In this document: piece after piece, positions 25,330 through 34,170 of the stretch | Position numbering within the stretch: the stretch's first letter is position 1 | Layout: every line of letters starts with the position of its first letter | From: Scatolibacter rhodanostii | Lineage (GTDB): Bacteria > Bacillota > Clostridia > Oscillospirales > Acutalibacteraceae | Direction of reading: 5' to 3' | Length of the DNA stretch: 64,000 bases | NCBI RefSeq assembly: GCF_900197595.1 | Contig: NZ_FZLO01000001.1 | Coordinates: 496,001 to 560,000 of the forward strand | Notes under the pieces: generated by a model | The model's input: the letters and a program-made list of their open reading frames with translations, nothing else | What the model was told of the DNA's origin: nothing | Database searches by the model: none | Program-made: the position numbers and the translations under genes

Positions 25330-26913
25330 TTATTGTCGGCTTAAATACTCGTCAAATGTTCCAGTATAATCAACAACACCAGTGGGTGCAAGCTCAATAA
25401 TACGGGTTGCAATTGTTTCAATAAATTGATGATCGTGAGAAGAAAAAATCAAATTTCCGGAAAAATCAGTAAGAGCATTGTTAAGTGCCGTGATAGATTC
25501 AAGGTCAAGGTGGTTAGTAGGTTGATCAAGTAGCAGAACATTGGCTCCTGATAGCATCATACGAGAAAGCATACAGCGAACTCTTTCTCCACCAGAAAGC
25601 ACATTAACAGGTTTGTAAACATCTTCACCAGAAAAAAGCATGCGTCCTAAAAACTGACGTAAATAGCTTTCGTGTGGATCTTCAGAATACTCTGCAAGCC
25701 AATCAATTATCGATTCTTCATGTCCGGCAAAAAAAGCAGTATTATCACGCGGAAAATATGTTTGTGAAGTGCTGACACCCCACTTAAAGCTGCCACTATC
25801 AGGTTCTAATTCACCAGATAAAATTTTCATTAAAGTTGTGTTTGCCTGTTCATGATTGCCAACAAGTGCAATTTTGTCGCCTTTAGCCGCAACAAATGAA
25901 ACATGATCTAGTACAAGGACACCATCGACTGTCTTAGTCAGGTCTTCTACAAAAAGGATGTCTTTTCCTGCTTCGCGATCAGGTTTAAAGCTTACCCAAG
26001 GATAACGTCGTGACGAAGCCGGGAGTTCATTGACCGTTAAATTGTCTAACAGTTTTTTACGTGAAGTTGCCTGTTTTGCTTTAGATTTATTGGCAGAAAA
26101 TCGGGCAATAAAGTCTTGCAATTCCTTGGCTTTTTCTTCTGCTTTGCGATTTTGGTCGCGAAGTATTTGCTGCATTAATCGGCTAGATTCATACCAGAAG
26201 TCATAATTTCCCACATATAGATTGATTTTTGCATAATCAATGTCAACAATATGTGTACAAACAGAGTTGAGAAAATGTCTGTCATGAGAAACCATAATGA
26301 CTGTGCCATCAAATTCCAGAAGAAAATCTTCTAGCCATTCAATTGATTTATAGTCTAGGTTATTTGTTGGTTCATCAAGTAAAATTACATCAGGTTTACC
26401 AAATAAAGCTTGTGCAAGCAACACTTTAACTTTTTGGCGACCCTCTAGCTCGACCATCTTGCTCTCTTGTAAAGAAGCTGGTATACCAAGTCCTTGCAAA
26501 ATTTTGGCAGCATTGGATTCGGCTTCCCAACCATCTAATTCAGCAAATTCTTCTTCTAATTCAGAGGCTAACACGCCGTCTTCTTCGCTGAAATCAGGCT
26601 TGGCATAAAGAGCTTCTTTTTGCTCCATGATTTCATAAAGGCGGGGATTGCCCATTAACACTGTCTGCATAACAATATTTTGATCATATTGATCATGGTT
26701 CTGTTTCAAGACCGACATACGAATTTTATCAGGCATAGAAACTTGACCATTTGTAGGTTCTAATTCACCCGATAGAATTTTAAGAAAAGTTGATTTTCCG
26801 GCACCATTCGCACCAATTACCCCATAACAGTTTCCAGGAGTAAAGACAAGATTAACATTGGCAAATAGCTTGCTTGCTCCAAAATGTAGGCTGACATTAT
26901 CTACAGTTATCAT
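25330..26913 (-). CDS. ABC-F family ATPase, YkpA/YbiT group
   Basis: The 527-residue protein has two ABC ATPase domains and no membrane segments. It closely resembles Bacillus YkpA along its length, for example T-P-G-N-C-Y-G-V-I-G-A-N-G-A-G-K-S-T near residue 27 and the linker R-F-S-A-N-K-S-K-A-K-Q-A-T-S-R-K-K-L. ABC-F proteins act on the ribosome. Domain 1 has Walker B L-L-D-E-P-T-N-N-L-D but a degenerate signature (L-E-G-R-Q). Domain 2 has a normal L-S-G-G-E signature, but its Walker B reads L-L-L-D-Q-P-T-N-H-L-D, with Gln464 in place of the catalytic Glu (codon CAA at 25522-25524). Translation factor role is the default; antibiotic resistance is not indicated. Confidence 0.92.
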   Translation of the reverse strand: MITVDNVSLHFGASKLFANVNLVFTPGNCYGVIGANGAGKSTFLKILSGELEPTNGQVSMPDKIRMSVLKQNHDQYDQNIVMQTVLMGNPRLYEIMEQKEALYAKPDFSEEDGVLASELEEEFAELDGWEAESNAAKILQGLGIPASLQESKMVELEGRQKVKVLLAQALFGKPDVILLDEPTNNLDYKSIEWLEDFLLEFDGTVIMVSHDRHFLNSVCTHIVDIDYAKINLYVGNYDFWYESSRLMQQILRDQNRKAEEKAKELQDFIARFSANKSKAKQATSRKKLLDNLTVNELPASSRRYPWVSFKPDREAGKDILFVEDLTKTVDGVLVLDHVSFVAAKGDKIALVGNHEQANTTLMKILSGELEPDSGSFKWGVSTSQTYFPRDNTAFFAGHEESIIDWLAEYSEDPHESYLRQFLGRMLFSGEDVYKPVNVLSGGERVRCMLSRMMLSGANVLLLDQPTNHLDLESITALNNALTDFSGNLIFSSHDHQFIETIATRIIELAPTGVVDYTGTFDEYLSRQ

Positions 26914-27005
26914 AATATTTTATTATTCTCCTTTATCGCACTCAAATTATTATTATACAAGATATTCTGAAAATAAGCAATGTAAAACCTATTGAAATGA
27001 GTGAA

Positions 27006-27227
27006 TTAAGCCTCATCTTCTAATTTATCTTCGCTATATTCTAAAATATCACCAGGCTGACATTTCAGAACTCGGCAAATTTCATTTAAAGTCGAAAAAC
27101 GAATTGCCTTCACCTTTCCTGTTTTAAGATAAGAAAGATTCACTTGAGAAATGCCCACTCTCTCAGCTAATTCATTTAAGCGCATTTTTCGATCAGCAAG
27201 CATACGGTCGAGTCGTATAATAATCAT
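27006..27227 (-). CDS. Small XRE-family (Cro/C1-type) regulator
   Basis: The 73-residue protein is essentially one helix-turn-helix domain: L-N-E-L-A-E-R-V-G-I-S-Q-V-N-L-S-Y-L-K-T-G-K, then L-N-E-I-C-R-V-L-K-C-Q-P-G-D-I-L-E-Y. This is the YozG-like type that regularly partners a DUF2975 membrane protein. It overlaps the end of the upstream DUF2975 gene by 4 bases, so the two are translationally coupled. Likely role: autoregulation or control linked to the membrane partner; the signal is unknown. Confidence 0.88.
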   Translation of the reverse strand: MIIIRLDRMLADRKMRLNELAERVGISQVNLSYLKTGKVKAIRFSTLNEICRVLKCQPGDILEYSEDKLEDEA

Positions 27228-27865
27228 AATGTAGAATCAACCTCGTTCTGCAAATAAATGCCGTAATCAAAAATATATGCAATTAGGAGTAAAATAGCGC
27301 CAAAGAGAATGTCAGAACTAAAAGGATTAATCTGAACAGATAGAGAGAGGGAATTGTCTGTAAAGCTTTGAATAAGAAAAGGGAAAAATATAGATGTCGT
27401 AATTGTGACTACGGGCGAACCAATTAAAAGTGCTAAACCGGCTTTAAAAAGATAGGAAGCATTTTCCGTTACAAAAACATTCTTATTGGCAATATTCTGG
27501 AGAAAAGGGTACGTAAACAGTAAAGCCATTGATGTTGGTAGAACGCTGCAAATAGGAATTAAACGAATTAGCAACTGTGTTAAAAAGGCAACTGATGAAC
27601 CAGATAAAAAAAGGTGCAGTTTTTGAGAATAATTGATATACCATACATGGCTTGACGTGTTGTCAAGAAAATCTGTCAGCAAAATAGGATTGTCATAACC
27701 TGTGTTAGTTTTGGGATTCAGCCCATGAAAATTAATGGAAATTCTGCCCAAAAGAGAAATTACGGTAATTCCTGCAAATAAAATTAAAAATAAAAATATT
27801 AGGCCTTGCAATCCATGGCATAATCTTTGGGCAAATTTGTCATTACGAACAAGCTTCTGAAGCAT
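27224..27865 (-). CDS. DUF2975 membrane protein
   Basis: The 213-residue protein has about four hydrophobic segments (around 20-43, 88-115, 140-165, 185-205) and the C-terminal pattern A-Y-I-F-D-Y-G-I-Y-L-Q-N-E-V-D-S-T-L typical of DUF2975. The family has no established biochemical role; its constant pairing with a small XRE regulator suggests a membrane sensor-regulator unit. The site AAAGAGG precedes the ATG. Confidence 0.85.
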   Translation of the reverse strand: MLQKLVRNDKFAQRLCHGLQGLIFLFLILFAGITVISLLGRISINFHGLNPKTNTGYDNPILLTDFLDNTSSHVWYINYSQKLHLFLSGSSVAFLTQLLIRLIPICSVLPTSMALLFTYPFLQNIANKNVFVTENASYLFKAGLALLIGSPVVTITTSIFFPFLIQSFTDNSLSLSVQINPFSSDILFGAILLLIAYIFDYGIYLQNEVDSTL

Positions 27866-27917
27866 TAGTAAAACCTCTTTCTACTCTAGCAGAAGCAAGT
27901 TTTATAGTCGCAATCAA

Positions 27918-27946
27918 AAAATACTCCTGCCAATATTCTTTGACAA
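27918..27946 (-). promoter_or_regulatory. Promoter of the DUF2975-XRE unit
   Basis: On minus, TTGTCA (27946-27941) and TATTTT (27923-27918) are 17 bp apart, about 53 bases before the DUF2975 start. Confidence 0.6.
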
Positions 27947-28000
27947 GAGTATAGCAAGAGTTTTATAGTATGTCAATAAAATTTAATGATAATCGTTATA

Positions 28001-28558
28001 TTATTTTAGTGAATCATTAAAAATAACGTGATATACTTCTTGATAAAGTTGGTCACGAATAGAGATAAACGCTTCTTCATCTAAAGATAATCTGTGGCTC
28101 ATTAAATATAAAGGAATTTTTTCACAATTCTCTTGTAACGCAGGTTGAAAATAGGTGTATTCATTGAGATAAAATCCGTGACGTCTATAAAATGCAATAC
28201 GCCGTTTGGCGAGCTCTGTTTCTGGTAGCTCTACTTCTAACACAAATGGAACTTGACAGTTTTGCGTGAGTTTATCTAGCATTAGACCCCCAATTCCTTG
28301 TCCGCGCAGAGAATCACTGACAGCAAAATGTTCACCAAAGCAAAGGGTGGGCGTTTCCCAATACGCAAAAAAAGCGGTAATAGCACCCTCGTCTTTGCGA
28401 ACAAGCAAATGATAAAGTGGGTTTTGCAGCAAATCTTTCTGAGCCTGATAGCTACGCATTTCTGTTTTTGGAAAAGCTTGTTTCATAAGCGAAAAGACTT
28501 CTTCAAATTCCATTGCGCTAATCGGATTTCTATCATAAAAATGTTCGTATTGTGTCAC
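28001..28558 (-). CDS. GNAT-family N-acetyltransferase
   Basis: The 185-residue protein shows the GNAT acetyl-CoA site R-G-Q-G-I-G-G-L-M-L-D-K-L near residue 85 and R-I-A-F-Y-R-R-H-G-F-Y near 120. I chose the GTG at 28558, which has AAGGAGG 6 bases upstream, over an ATG at 28651 without a site. Substrate is unknown; small-molecule or protein amines are both possible. It appears to be a single gene. Confidence 0.82.
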   Translation of the reverse strand: MTQYEHFYDRNPISAMEFEEVFSLMKQAFPKTEMRSYQAQKDLLQNPLYHLLVRKDEGAITAFFAYWETPTLCFGEHFAVSDSLRGQGIGGLMLDKLTQNCQVPFVLEVELPETELAKRRIAFYRRHGFYLNEYTYFQPALQENCEKIPLYLMSHRLSLDEEAFISIRDQLYQEVYHVIFNDSLK

Positions 28559-28668
28559 AGTTGCCTCCTTGTTGATTAGGAAATTTATATTTGATATAAA
28601 TTCATTATAGAGGATAATTGGATTTTGGGCAACACTGCAGCTTCCACACAACAGGAAAGATAATTTTA

Positions 28669-28727
28669 TTATGAAAAACCCTCACTTTTACTGCCTTACA
28701 GTAGTAAAAAGGAGGGCTTTTTCATAA
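28669..28727. terminator. Terminator of the small hypothetical gene on minus
   Basis: A long stem pairs ttatgaaaaaccctc with gagggctttttcataa, with inner ctttttactg-like arms. Runs of A and T on both sides allow use in either direction, but its neighbour on the minus strand ends at 28753, so that is the likely user. Confidence 0.8.
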
Positions 28728-28752
28728 TACTAGATAATCGTTAATAAATTTG

Positions 28753-29043
28753 CTATGCTGCTGTATAATAGATGGCTCCAGAAGAATCTGTAATCGCTTG
28801 TAAGGTCGTATTTTCGACTACAAAATTCTCTTCATGCCCAGCAGTAATAGAACCGGTGACAGCTACAGAAAAAGTATAAGTTTCCGTAGTTGTGCCATCA
28901 GTTAAGCTAATATAATAATAGGCATTTGTGCTAGCTGCAGATGGTACAAGTGCTGTATTTGTTACAGTAATCGATAATACGGCATTACTATCATCTGTAT
29001 TAAACGGGGTGCCACTTGCAACAGTAACGGCTATATCTGTCAT
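28753..29043 (-). CDS. Hypothetical beta-rich small protein
   Basis: I do not recognise this 96-residue protein. It is rich in Thr, Ser, Ala and Val, has no Cys, no signal peptide and no hydrophobic membrane segment. Alternating patterns such as A-V-L-S-I-T-V-T-N-T, Y-Y-Y-I-S-L-T-D-G and Y-T-F-S-V-A-V-T-G-S-I-T-A-G suggest a single all-beta, Ig-like fold. AAGGAAG lies before the ATG. It is divergent from a DNRLRE-domain gene 133 bases away, so the two may work together, perhaps in a spore coat or surface layer, but nothing in the sequence proves this. Confidence 0.6.
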   Translation of the reverse strand: MTDIAVTVASGTPFNTDDSNAVLSITVTNTALVPSAASTNAYYYISLTDGTTTETYTFSVAVTGSITAGHEENFVVENTTLQAITDSSGAIYYTAA

Positions 29044-29176
29044 AAAATCTTCCTTTCATTAATTTTAAGAATTACAAGCTCTCAAACTTATTATATTCAA
29101 GGACAAGATATCTGTGCGTAATAAAGAAATTGCACATGTCTATCAATTCGCACATATAAAGATAAGGGGGAAAGAA

Positions 29177-29734
29177 ATGGCAATGATAGATATAAAATGC
29201 ACAGAATCAATTAGTCAAATTCCAAAGAGTCAATACACCGTCTACCAAAATGATAAATTATATCTTGGGTGCAACTCTCAAATTTGTCTTTTTTTTGAGC
29301 TGCCCTTATTTATATTTTTAAATCAAATAAAAAGCGCAAGATTAATTCTCTTTAAAATTCCCTTGCAAGAGCCAATCTGTTTGGATACAAGAAACAACAG
29401 GTATACTGTTTATCCTTTTCTGGATTTTTTTAGTGTTTACGGACATTGTTATGAAACGCCGCAAGTGGTAGACAATTTGTCAATTGAATATAAAGATCAA
29501 ATAGAGAAGAGTTATACAGAGGTTGATATTACCGAAATCGTAAAGGCATGGATAGATCAAAGTCTAGAAAACAAAGGGATTCTTTTAAGGGCGGACCCTT
29601 TGGCTGCTTATCTTGCATACGCCTCTAACCGGTATAAAATCAGAGGAATGCATCCCATCCTTCGAATTACATTGGATGGGGTAAATTTTCCAATGCATGT
29701 TGCACCATGCGCCGTTGACATCGGCACGCCCTAA
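29177..29734 (+). CDS. DNRLRE-domain-like protein
   Basis: The 185-residue protein resembles DNRLRE modules: I-K-S-A-R-L-I-L-F-K-I-P near residue 53, V-D-I-T-E-I-V-K-A-W near 116 and N-K-G-I-L-L-R-A near 133. There is no signal peptide, unusual for a family best known in surface proteins. The ATG at 29177 has AAGGGGG 6 bases upstream and was chosen over 29114. The C-terminus has an odd Cys-containing tail (M-H-V-A-P-C-A-V-D-I-G-T-P). Function unknown; intracellular or spore-layer structure are guesses. Confidence 0.65.
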   Translation: MAMIDIKCTESISQIPKSQYTVYQNDKLYLGCNSQICLFFELPLFIFLNQIKSARLILFKIPLQEPICLDTRNNRYTVYPFLDFFSVYGHCYETPQVVDNLSIEYKDQIEKSYTEVDITEIVKAWIDQSLENKGILLRADPLAAYLAYASNRYKIRGMHPILRITLDGVNFPMHVAPCAVDIGTP

Positions 29735-29791
29735 AGACGCTTTTGTAAAGTAACAAATTATTTTTTGTAATAAGCTAAATGCATTCCATTC

Positions 29792-29850
29792 AAAAAAAGG
29801 CCCCAACAGTTAACTTCCCATATCAAGGGGTGGCTAACTGTTGGGGTCCT
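29792..29850 (-). terminator. Terminator of the oligoendopeptidase gene
   Basis: On minus, a strong stem (ggccccaacagttaac with gctaactgttggggtcc) is followed by seven T (plus-strand A run at 29792-29798). It lies about 22 bases past the peptidase stop. Confidence 0.85.
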
Positions 29851-29871
29851 ACTTATAGCAAAAAAATACGA

Positions 29872-31572
29872 TTACATTAAGGTCGATTGATCAAATTGAT
29901 TCAGCCATTTAGTAGCAGCATCTGCGACATCTTTTAAAGCACTGTCATTAAACGGAGAAGTCATGTCAGCAGTCTTTACAAGGCCATCAAAAGTAAGCAT
30001 CCCTGCTTTAGAAACAAATTTCATATAACGCTTCCAGGCATCCTCACGATTTTCTTGCATAGTTGCCCAAAACTGTAAAGCGACAGTTTGTGCCAAGCAA
30101 TAATCGATATAATAAAAAGGCATCTCATAGATGTGAATTTGCCGTTGCCAAAAGCGTCCGTCTTTGTAGAAAGGAGTTTCGGTGTCCTGATACCATGGGC
30201 GGTATTTTTTTTCTAATTCCGACCACAATTGATGACGTTCTGTTGGTGTCATCTCAGGGTTTTTATAAATTTCGTGCTGGAAATGGTCAACCATAGTGCC
30301 ATAAGGAATAAAGGTAAGAGCACCTTCTAAATGCTGATAATAGAATTTTTGCGTCTGGTTACCAAAAAAGCCTTCACACCATGGCCATGCAAAAAATTCC
30401 ATAGACATAGAATGGACCTCTGCTGATTCCATGGTAGGCTGACGATTTTCAAGCGGCACAATATTTCGAGCTTGATAAGCGGCAAAAGCGTGACCCGCTT
30501 CATGAGTAATTACCTCAATATCGCCTGCAGTGCCATTGAAATTGGCAAAAACAAACGGACTTTTATATTCAGAAAATTCGGTGCAATACCCTCCACTGGC
30601 TTTGCCTTTGCGAGAAACGACATCAAACAGCTCATTTTCCATCATAAAATCAATAAATTCTGCCGTTTCAGGCGATAATTCACGATACAATTTTTGACCG
30701 TAAGCTAAAATCTCATCGGGAGTTCCTGTTGGTTTAGCATTACCTGAGGGGAATTTGATTTCGGCATCCGGATATTTCATGGGGAAGGCAACCCCATTTC
30801 GTTTAGCTTGTTCTTGTTTTAAACGTGTGACAACCGGAACCAAATGCTTTTGAACGGCTTCTCTGAATTTTTCGACATCTTTCTCATTGTAACTATTGCG
30901 CGTCATTCTATCATACCCTAGAGCAATAAAATTCTTATGCCCAAGAGTTTGACTGAGTTTCGTACGAATCGTTACAAGTTGGTCAAAAATAGAATCAAAC
31001 TGTTCGGCATGATTCATGAAAAAGCTGCCATAGGCATTCCAAGCAGCAATCCGTTTTTCTGTGTTGGTCGATTGCATATGAGGAGTCATCTGGGCTAGTG
31101 TTAGTGTTTCTCCTTCAAATTCTACTTGGGCAGAGGCAATTAATTTAACGTATTCAGAAACCAAACGATTTTCTTGTTGAAGATCAGCTATCATAGAAGG
31201 TGTAAAAGTGCGCATCTCAATTTCTGCGTTCTTGAAATAAAGGTCACCATATTTGGTTTCAAAATCTTTGCGAAAGGGGGTCTCTAGCATCACTTTGATA
31301 AAGTTTTGGCTTAGTTCTTGATATTGCGGAGAAATCTCATCATAGTAATCTTTCTCCTCGGCATAAAAAACATCTTCTGTGTTTATGGTATGGCGAACAT
31401 TTGCTAAACTAGACGCTGTGCTAATGAGCGAGCTAAGCTTATCCCACTCCAAAAAAACTCTTTCAGCCGTCAAAAAATCTTTTGCATCACTGAGGTTTTG
31501 TACAAGCTCTTCTGCCTGCTGTTTAACTTTGCTAAAATTGATTCTTTCATAGGGCAGCTCGGAAAATTTCAT
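29872..31572 (-). CDS. M3-family oligoendopeptidase
   Basis: The 566-residue protein has the M3 zinc site H-E-A-G-H near residue 360 (I-T-H-E-A-G-H-A-F) with the second Glu about 25 residues on (M-E-S-A-E-V-H-S). The length and absence of a signal peptide fit cytoplasmic PepF-like enzymes that cut short peptides. The start was moved from 31668 to the ATG at 31572, which has AGGAGG 7 bases upstream. The divergent Opp importer beginning at 32169 could supply its peptide substrates, which would be a natural pairing. Confidence 0.92.
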   Translation of the reverse strand: MKFSELPYERINFSKVKQQAEELVQNLSDAKDFLTAERVFLEWDKLSSLISTASSLANVRHTINTEDVFYAEEKDYYDEISPQYQELSQNFIKVMLETPFRKDFETKYGDLYFKNAEIEMRTFTPSMIADLQQENRLVSEYVKLIASAQVEFEGETLTLAQMTPHMQSTNTEKRIAAWNAYGSFFMNHAEQFDSIFDQLVTIRTKLSQTLGHKNFIALGYDRMTRNSYNEKDVEKFREAVQKHLVPVVTRLKQEQAKRNGVAFPMKYPDAEIKFPSGNAKPTGTPDEILAYGQKLYRELSPETAEFIDFMMENELFDVVSRKGKASGGYCTEFSEYKSPFVFANFNGTAGDIEVITHEAGHAFAAYQARNIVPLENRQPTMESAEVHSMSMEFFAWPWCEGFFGNQTQKFYYQHLEGALTFIPYGTMVDHFQHEIYKNPEMTPTERHQLWSELEKKYRPWYQDTETPFYKDGRFWQRQIHIYEMPFYYIDYCLAQTVALQFWATMQENREDAWKRYMKFVSKAGMLTFDGLVKTADMTSPFNDSALKDVADAATKWLNQFDQSTLM

Positions 31573-31848
31573 GTTAATACCTCCTAAATGAGTAATAAAT
31601 CGAATACTATAACCAATCAAAATAAAGGATACTAATCCAAAATTTAAATAGATATGCTTTATATTCATTATTCATATGAATATACCAGATATTGTAACAT
31701 AAGCATTAGTGATATACAAGGCGATTATTAGCTTGTTTCTATATCTATAAATTATTCATGATATATGACAACTTTGAAATAGTATTTGTCTTTTAATAAT
31801 TAAAGTATAGGAATTGATTTTTGAATTACACTACGTTTATTCGATACA

Positions 31849-31879
31849 TTTTGACTTAATTCGTGCAATTAAGTCAAAA
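31849..31879. repeat. 13-bp perfect inverted repeat upstream of the opp operon
   Basis: TTTTGACTTAATT is followed by CGTGC and its exact complement. No T run follows, so it looks more like an operator or a DNA cruciform than a terminator. It lies 70 bp upstream of the opp promoter. The rest of the 596-bp gap between 31572 and 32169 is AT-rich with no gene that I can support. Confidence 0.6.
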
Positions 31880-31948
31880 TTAAATAAAATTCATTTTATT
31901 TAGACACAATTTGTTCAAATTTATAATAGAAATAGTGCATAAAAATTA

Positions 31949-31977
31949 TTGACTGAACTATAAAAATATATTAAGAT
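31949..31977 (+). promoter_or_regulatory. Putative promoter of the opp operon
   Basis: TTGACT (31949-31954) and TAAGAT (31972-31977) are 17 bp apart. The leader would be about 185 nt and contains a short hairpin (32096-32133, aacctcaa with ttgaggtt). Confidence 0.6.
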
Positions 31978-32168
31978 GTCATTAGTTTTTACGAAAGTCA
32001 AAATTTTTTTAGGAACAGGAGCATATATTATGCACGATACCGATACATAAAATAGCAGGAATTTAAGAGCGCGATAGGTCTTTCACGATGGATTTAACCT
32101 CAACATGAAGGCAAGTGGTAAGTTTGAGGTTGTCGATAGGGTATTTAATAATTTTAGGAGGCTTTTCT

Positions 32169-34088
32169 ATGCGAAGAAAAAGGTTTTTCAAGCTGCTTTC
32201 CCTCGTAATGGCAGCGGTTCTGATGTCTGTTAGCTTTATCGGTTGTGATACCGGTGAGAATGCTTCAGGCGACACTACCGAGGTAGGCACTCCCCGTAAA
32301 GAAACACTTATCGTAGAAGCACAAAGTCCAACAGATGTACCCGGGCAATTTAACTCGTACATGCAAGGTACAACAATGGGGTTCGGTATTCATCAGCTAA
32401 TGTCAGCAATGATGTGGGAAATGGATACAGTAAAAGGCGAGCAGTTCGGTGAAGTCGCAGAAGGCATGCCCGAATCAAATGCAGATTTTACTGAACACAC
32501 CGTTAAAATCCGCAAAGGGATTAAATGGTCTGATGGCGAAGATCTCAATGCAGAAGACGTCGCATTTACCTTTAACATGATTATGTCCAATTCTGGAATC
32601 AGCCAGTCTGATTACTACAATACCGTATTTGAATCTGTTGAAGCAGTGGACGACTATACGGTCAAACTCGTTACAAAAGAATCATTCCCTCGTTTGGCAC
32701 TTAAATTTGGTGTTACCATTTGGGGCAACGATTTGAGAATTGTACCGGAACATATCTACTCTAAACAAGATGATGTAACAACATTTAAAGACAGTGAACC
32801 TGTCGTAGCAGGACCTTACACGGTAAAAGCTTTTGATAAGCTAGGAAAATGGATTCTCTATGAGCGCCGTGAAGATTGGAAAGATAGTACAGTGGGCGTC
32901 GTAACAGGTAAAATGCCGCAGGCAAAATATGTGTGGTTTAAGGTACTTGGTGATGACACAACCCGTCAAATGAGCTTAATCAATAATGAAGTTGATATTC
33001 TGTGCGAAGTGACTCCTGAAATGCTAGAGGTCATGACAAAAGAGAATGAAAACATTGCTTGCTGGTATGATGATTTCCCTTACGCAACCAGTGATGATCC
33101 TTGCTCAAAAGGTCTTTCATTCCAAATGTCGAAAGCCCCTTATAACAATCCTGATTTCCGTTGGGCAATTGCTATGGCAATGAATTTTGATGAAATTTCA
33201 AACAGTATTTTCAGTGGTGTTGGCAGAGCCAGTCCATTCCCAATTCTGACAGCTACCAATGCTATGCAAGAACTCTATTACTTACCTTTAAAATCTTGGG
33301 TAGAAGAATTTGAATTAGATTTGGGCGACGGTACAACCGTGAAACCTTTCGATTCAGGTTATGCTGAAAGAATGGCAAAAACACTTACAGAAAAAGGTTA
33401 TGACATTCCAACCGATGAAGATGCTCTCATTGATATGTTTGGAATCGGATGTTGGAAATATGATCCTGAATCTGCTGAAAAATTACTGATTAAAGCTGGT
33501 CTAGAGAAAAAATCGGATGGTTGGTATTTTGAAGGCAAGCCATTTACAATTAACATGACTTATCTAGCTGACACAGAAGCACAAGCCGGCCGTGGTGTAA
33601 CAGCTGCTTACGACCAGCTAACCAAATTTGGATTAAATTGTAACATTTCTAGTGAAAGTAGTGCAACTTGGGATACCAACGGCACAACAGGTAACTATGA
33701 AATCGGCGGATATTGGCCAACTGGCGGTATCACGAAAGATATCTATTCTCAGATTAACGGTTGGGATGCTGATCTGATTGTTCCAGTGGGTGAAAGAGGA
33801 TCCGGTCAAGGCAGCCGTTGGGATAATGCAGAAGCAACTAAAATCATTCAAGAGATGGCAAAACTGTCTCCAGATGACGAAAAATCATATGATTTGGCAA
33901 TGGATTTCATGAAAATTGCGATTGAGGATATGCCTTTTATCGGTTTCCATTCTGGCGTTAAATTCGTTCCTACAAACAGCACTTATTGGAACAATTATCC
34001 TAATTCAGAAAATCCATATAATGGTCCATGGTGGTGGTGGAGTTGCTTTAAATATATCACCGCAGAAATTTCACCAGTATCAGAATAA
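32169..34088 (+). CDS. Solute-binding lipoprotein of an Opp-type ABC importer
   Basis: The 639-residue protein begins with a lipoprotein signal (M-R-R-K-R-F-F-K ... S-F-I-G-C), so it is lipid-anchored outside the membrane. It belongs to the family 5 binding proteins for oligopeptides, nickel or oligosaccharides, with K-I-R-K-G-I-K-W-S-D-G-E and L-N-A-E-D-V-A-F-T-F as family signatures near residues 115-135. AGGAGG lies 8 bases upstream of the ATG at 32169. At about 640 residues it is longer than OppA (about 540). Ligand unknown; peptide is the default, sugar oligomers are possible. Confidence 0.88.
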   Translation: MRRKRFFKLLSLVMAAVLMSVSFIGCDTGENASGDTTEVGTPRKETLIVEAQSPTDVPGQFNSYMQGTTMGFGIHQLMSAMMWEMDTVKGEQFGEVAEGMPESNADFTEHTVKIRKGIKWSDGEDLNAEDVAFTFNMIMSNSGISQSDYYNTVFESVEAVDDYTVKLVTKESFPRLALKFGVTIWGNDLRIVPEHIYSKQDDVTTFKDSEPVVAGPYTVKAFDKLGKWILYERREDWKDSTVGVVTGKMPQAKYVWFKVLGDDTTRQMSLINNEVDILCEVTPEMLEVMTKENENIACWYDDFPYATSDDPCSKGLSFQMSKAPYNNPDFRWAIAMAMNFDEISNSIFSGVGRASPFPILTATNAMQELYYLPLKSWVEEFELDLGDGTTVKPFDSGYAERMAKTLTEKGYDIPTDEDALIDMFGIGCWKYDPESAEKLLIKAGLEKKSDGWYFEGKPFTINMTYLADTEAQAGRGVTAAYDQLTKFGLNCNISSESSATWDTNGTTGNYEIGGYWPTGGITKDIYSQINGWDADLIVPVGERGSGQGSRWDNAEATKIIQEMAKLSPDDEKSYDLAMDFMKIAIEDMPFIGFHSGVKFVPTNSTYWNNYPNSENPYNGPWWWWSCFKYITAEISPVSE

Positions 34089-34133
34089 TCTATGGGTGAC
34101 AGTAAAAAAGAATAATTTTTACTGAACCACAAG

Positions 34134-34170
34134 GCGCACGTCGCCGAAATAGCGACGTGCGTATTTTTTA
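34134..34170 (+). terminator. Terminator inside the opp operon, after the binding protein
   Basis: A GC-rich 10-bp stem (cgcacgtcgc with gcgacgtgcg), 7-nt loop, is followed by ATTTTTTATTTTT. It lies 46 bases after the binding-protein stop and 115 before the permease. Partial read-through would make more binding protein than membrane parts, as is common in such operons. Confidence 0.88.

Noticed and set aside
25330-26913. Antibiotic-resistance ABC-F
   Set aside because: Similarity is to the housekeeping YkpA/YbiT group, and the inter-domain linker lacks the long antibiotic-resistance type extension.
28753-29043. Endospore appendage (Ena) subunit
   Set aside because: Size and beta pattern are similar, but the cysteines that link Ena subunits are absent, and I see no other supporting motif.
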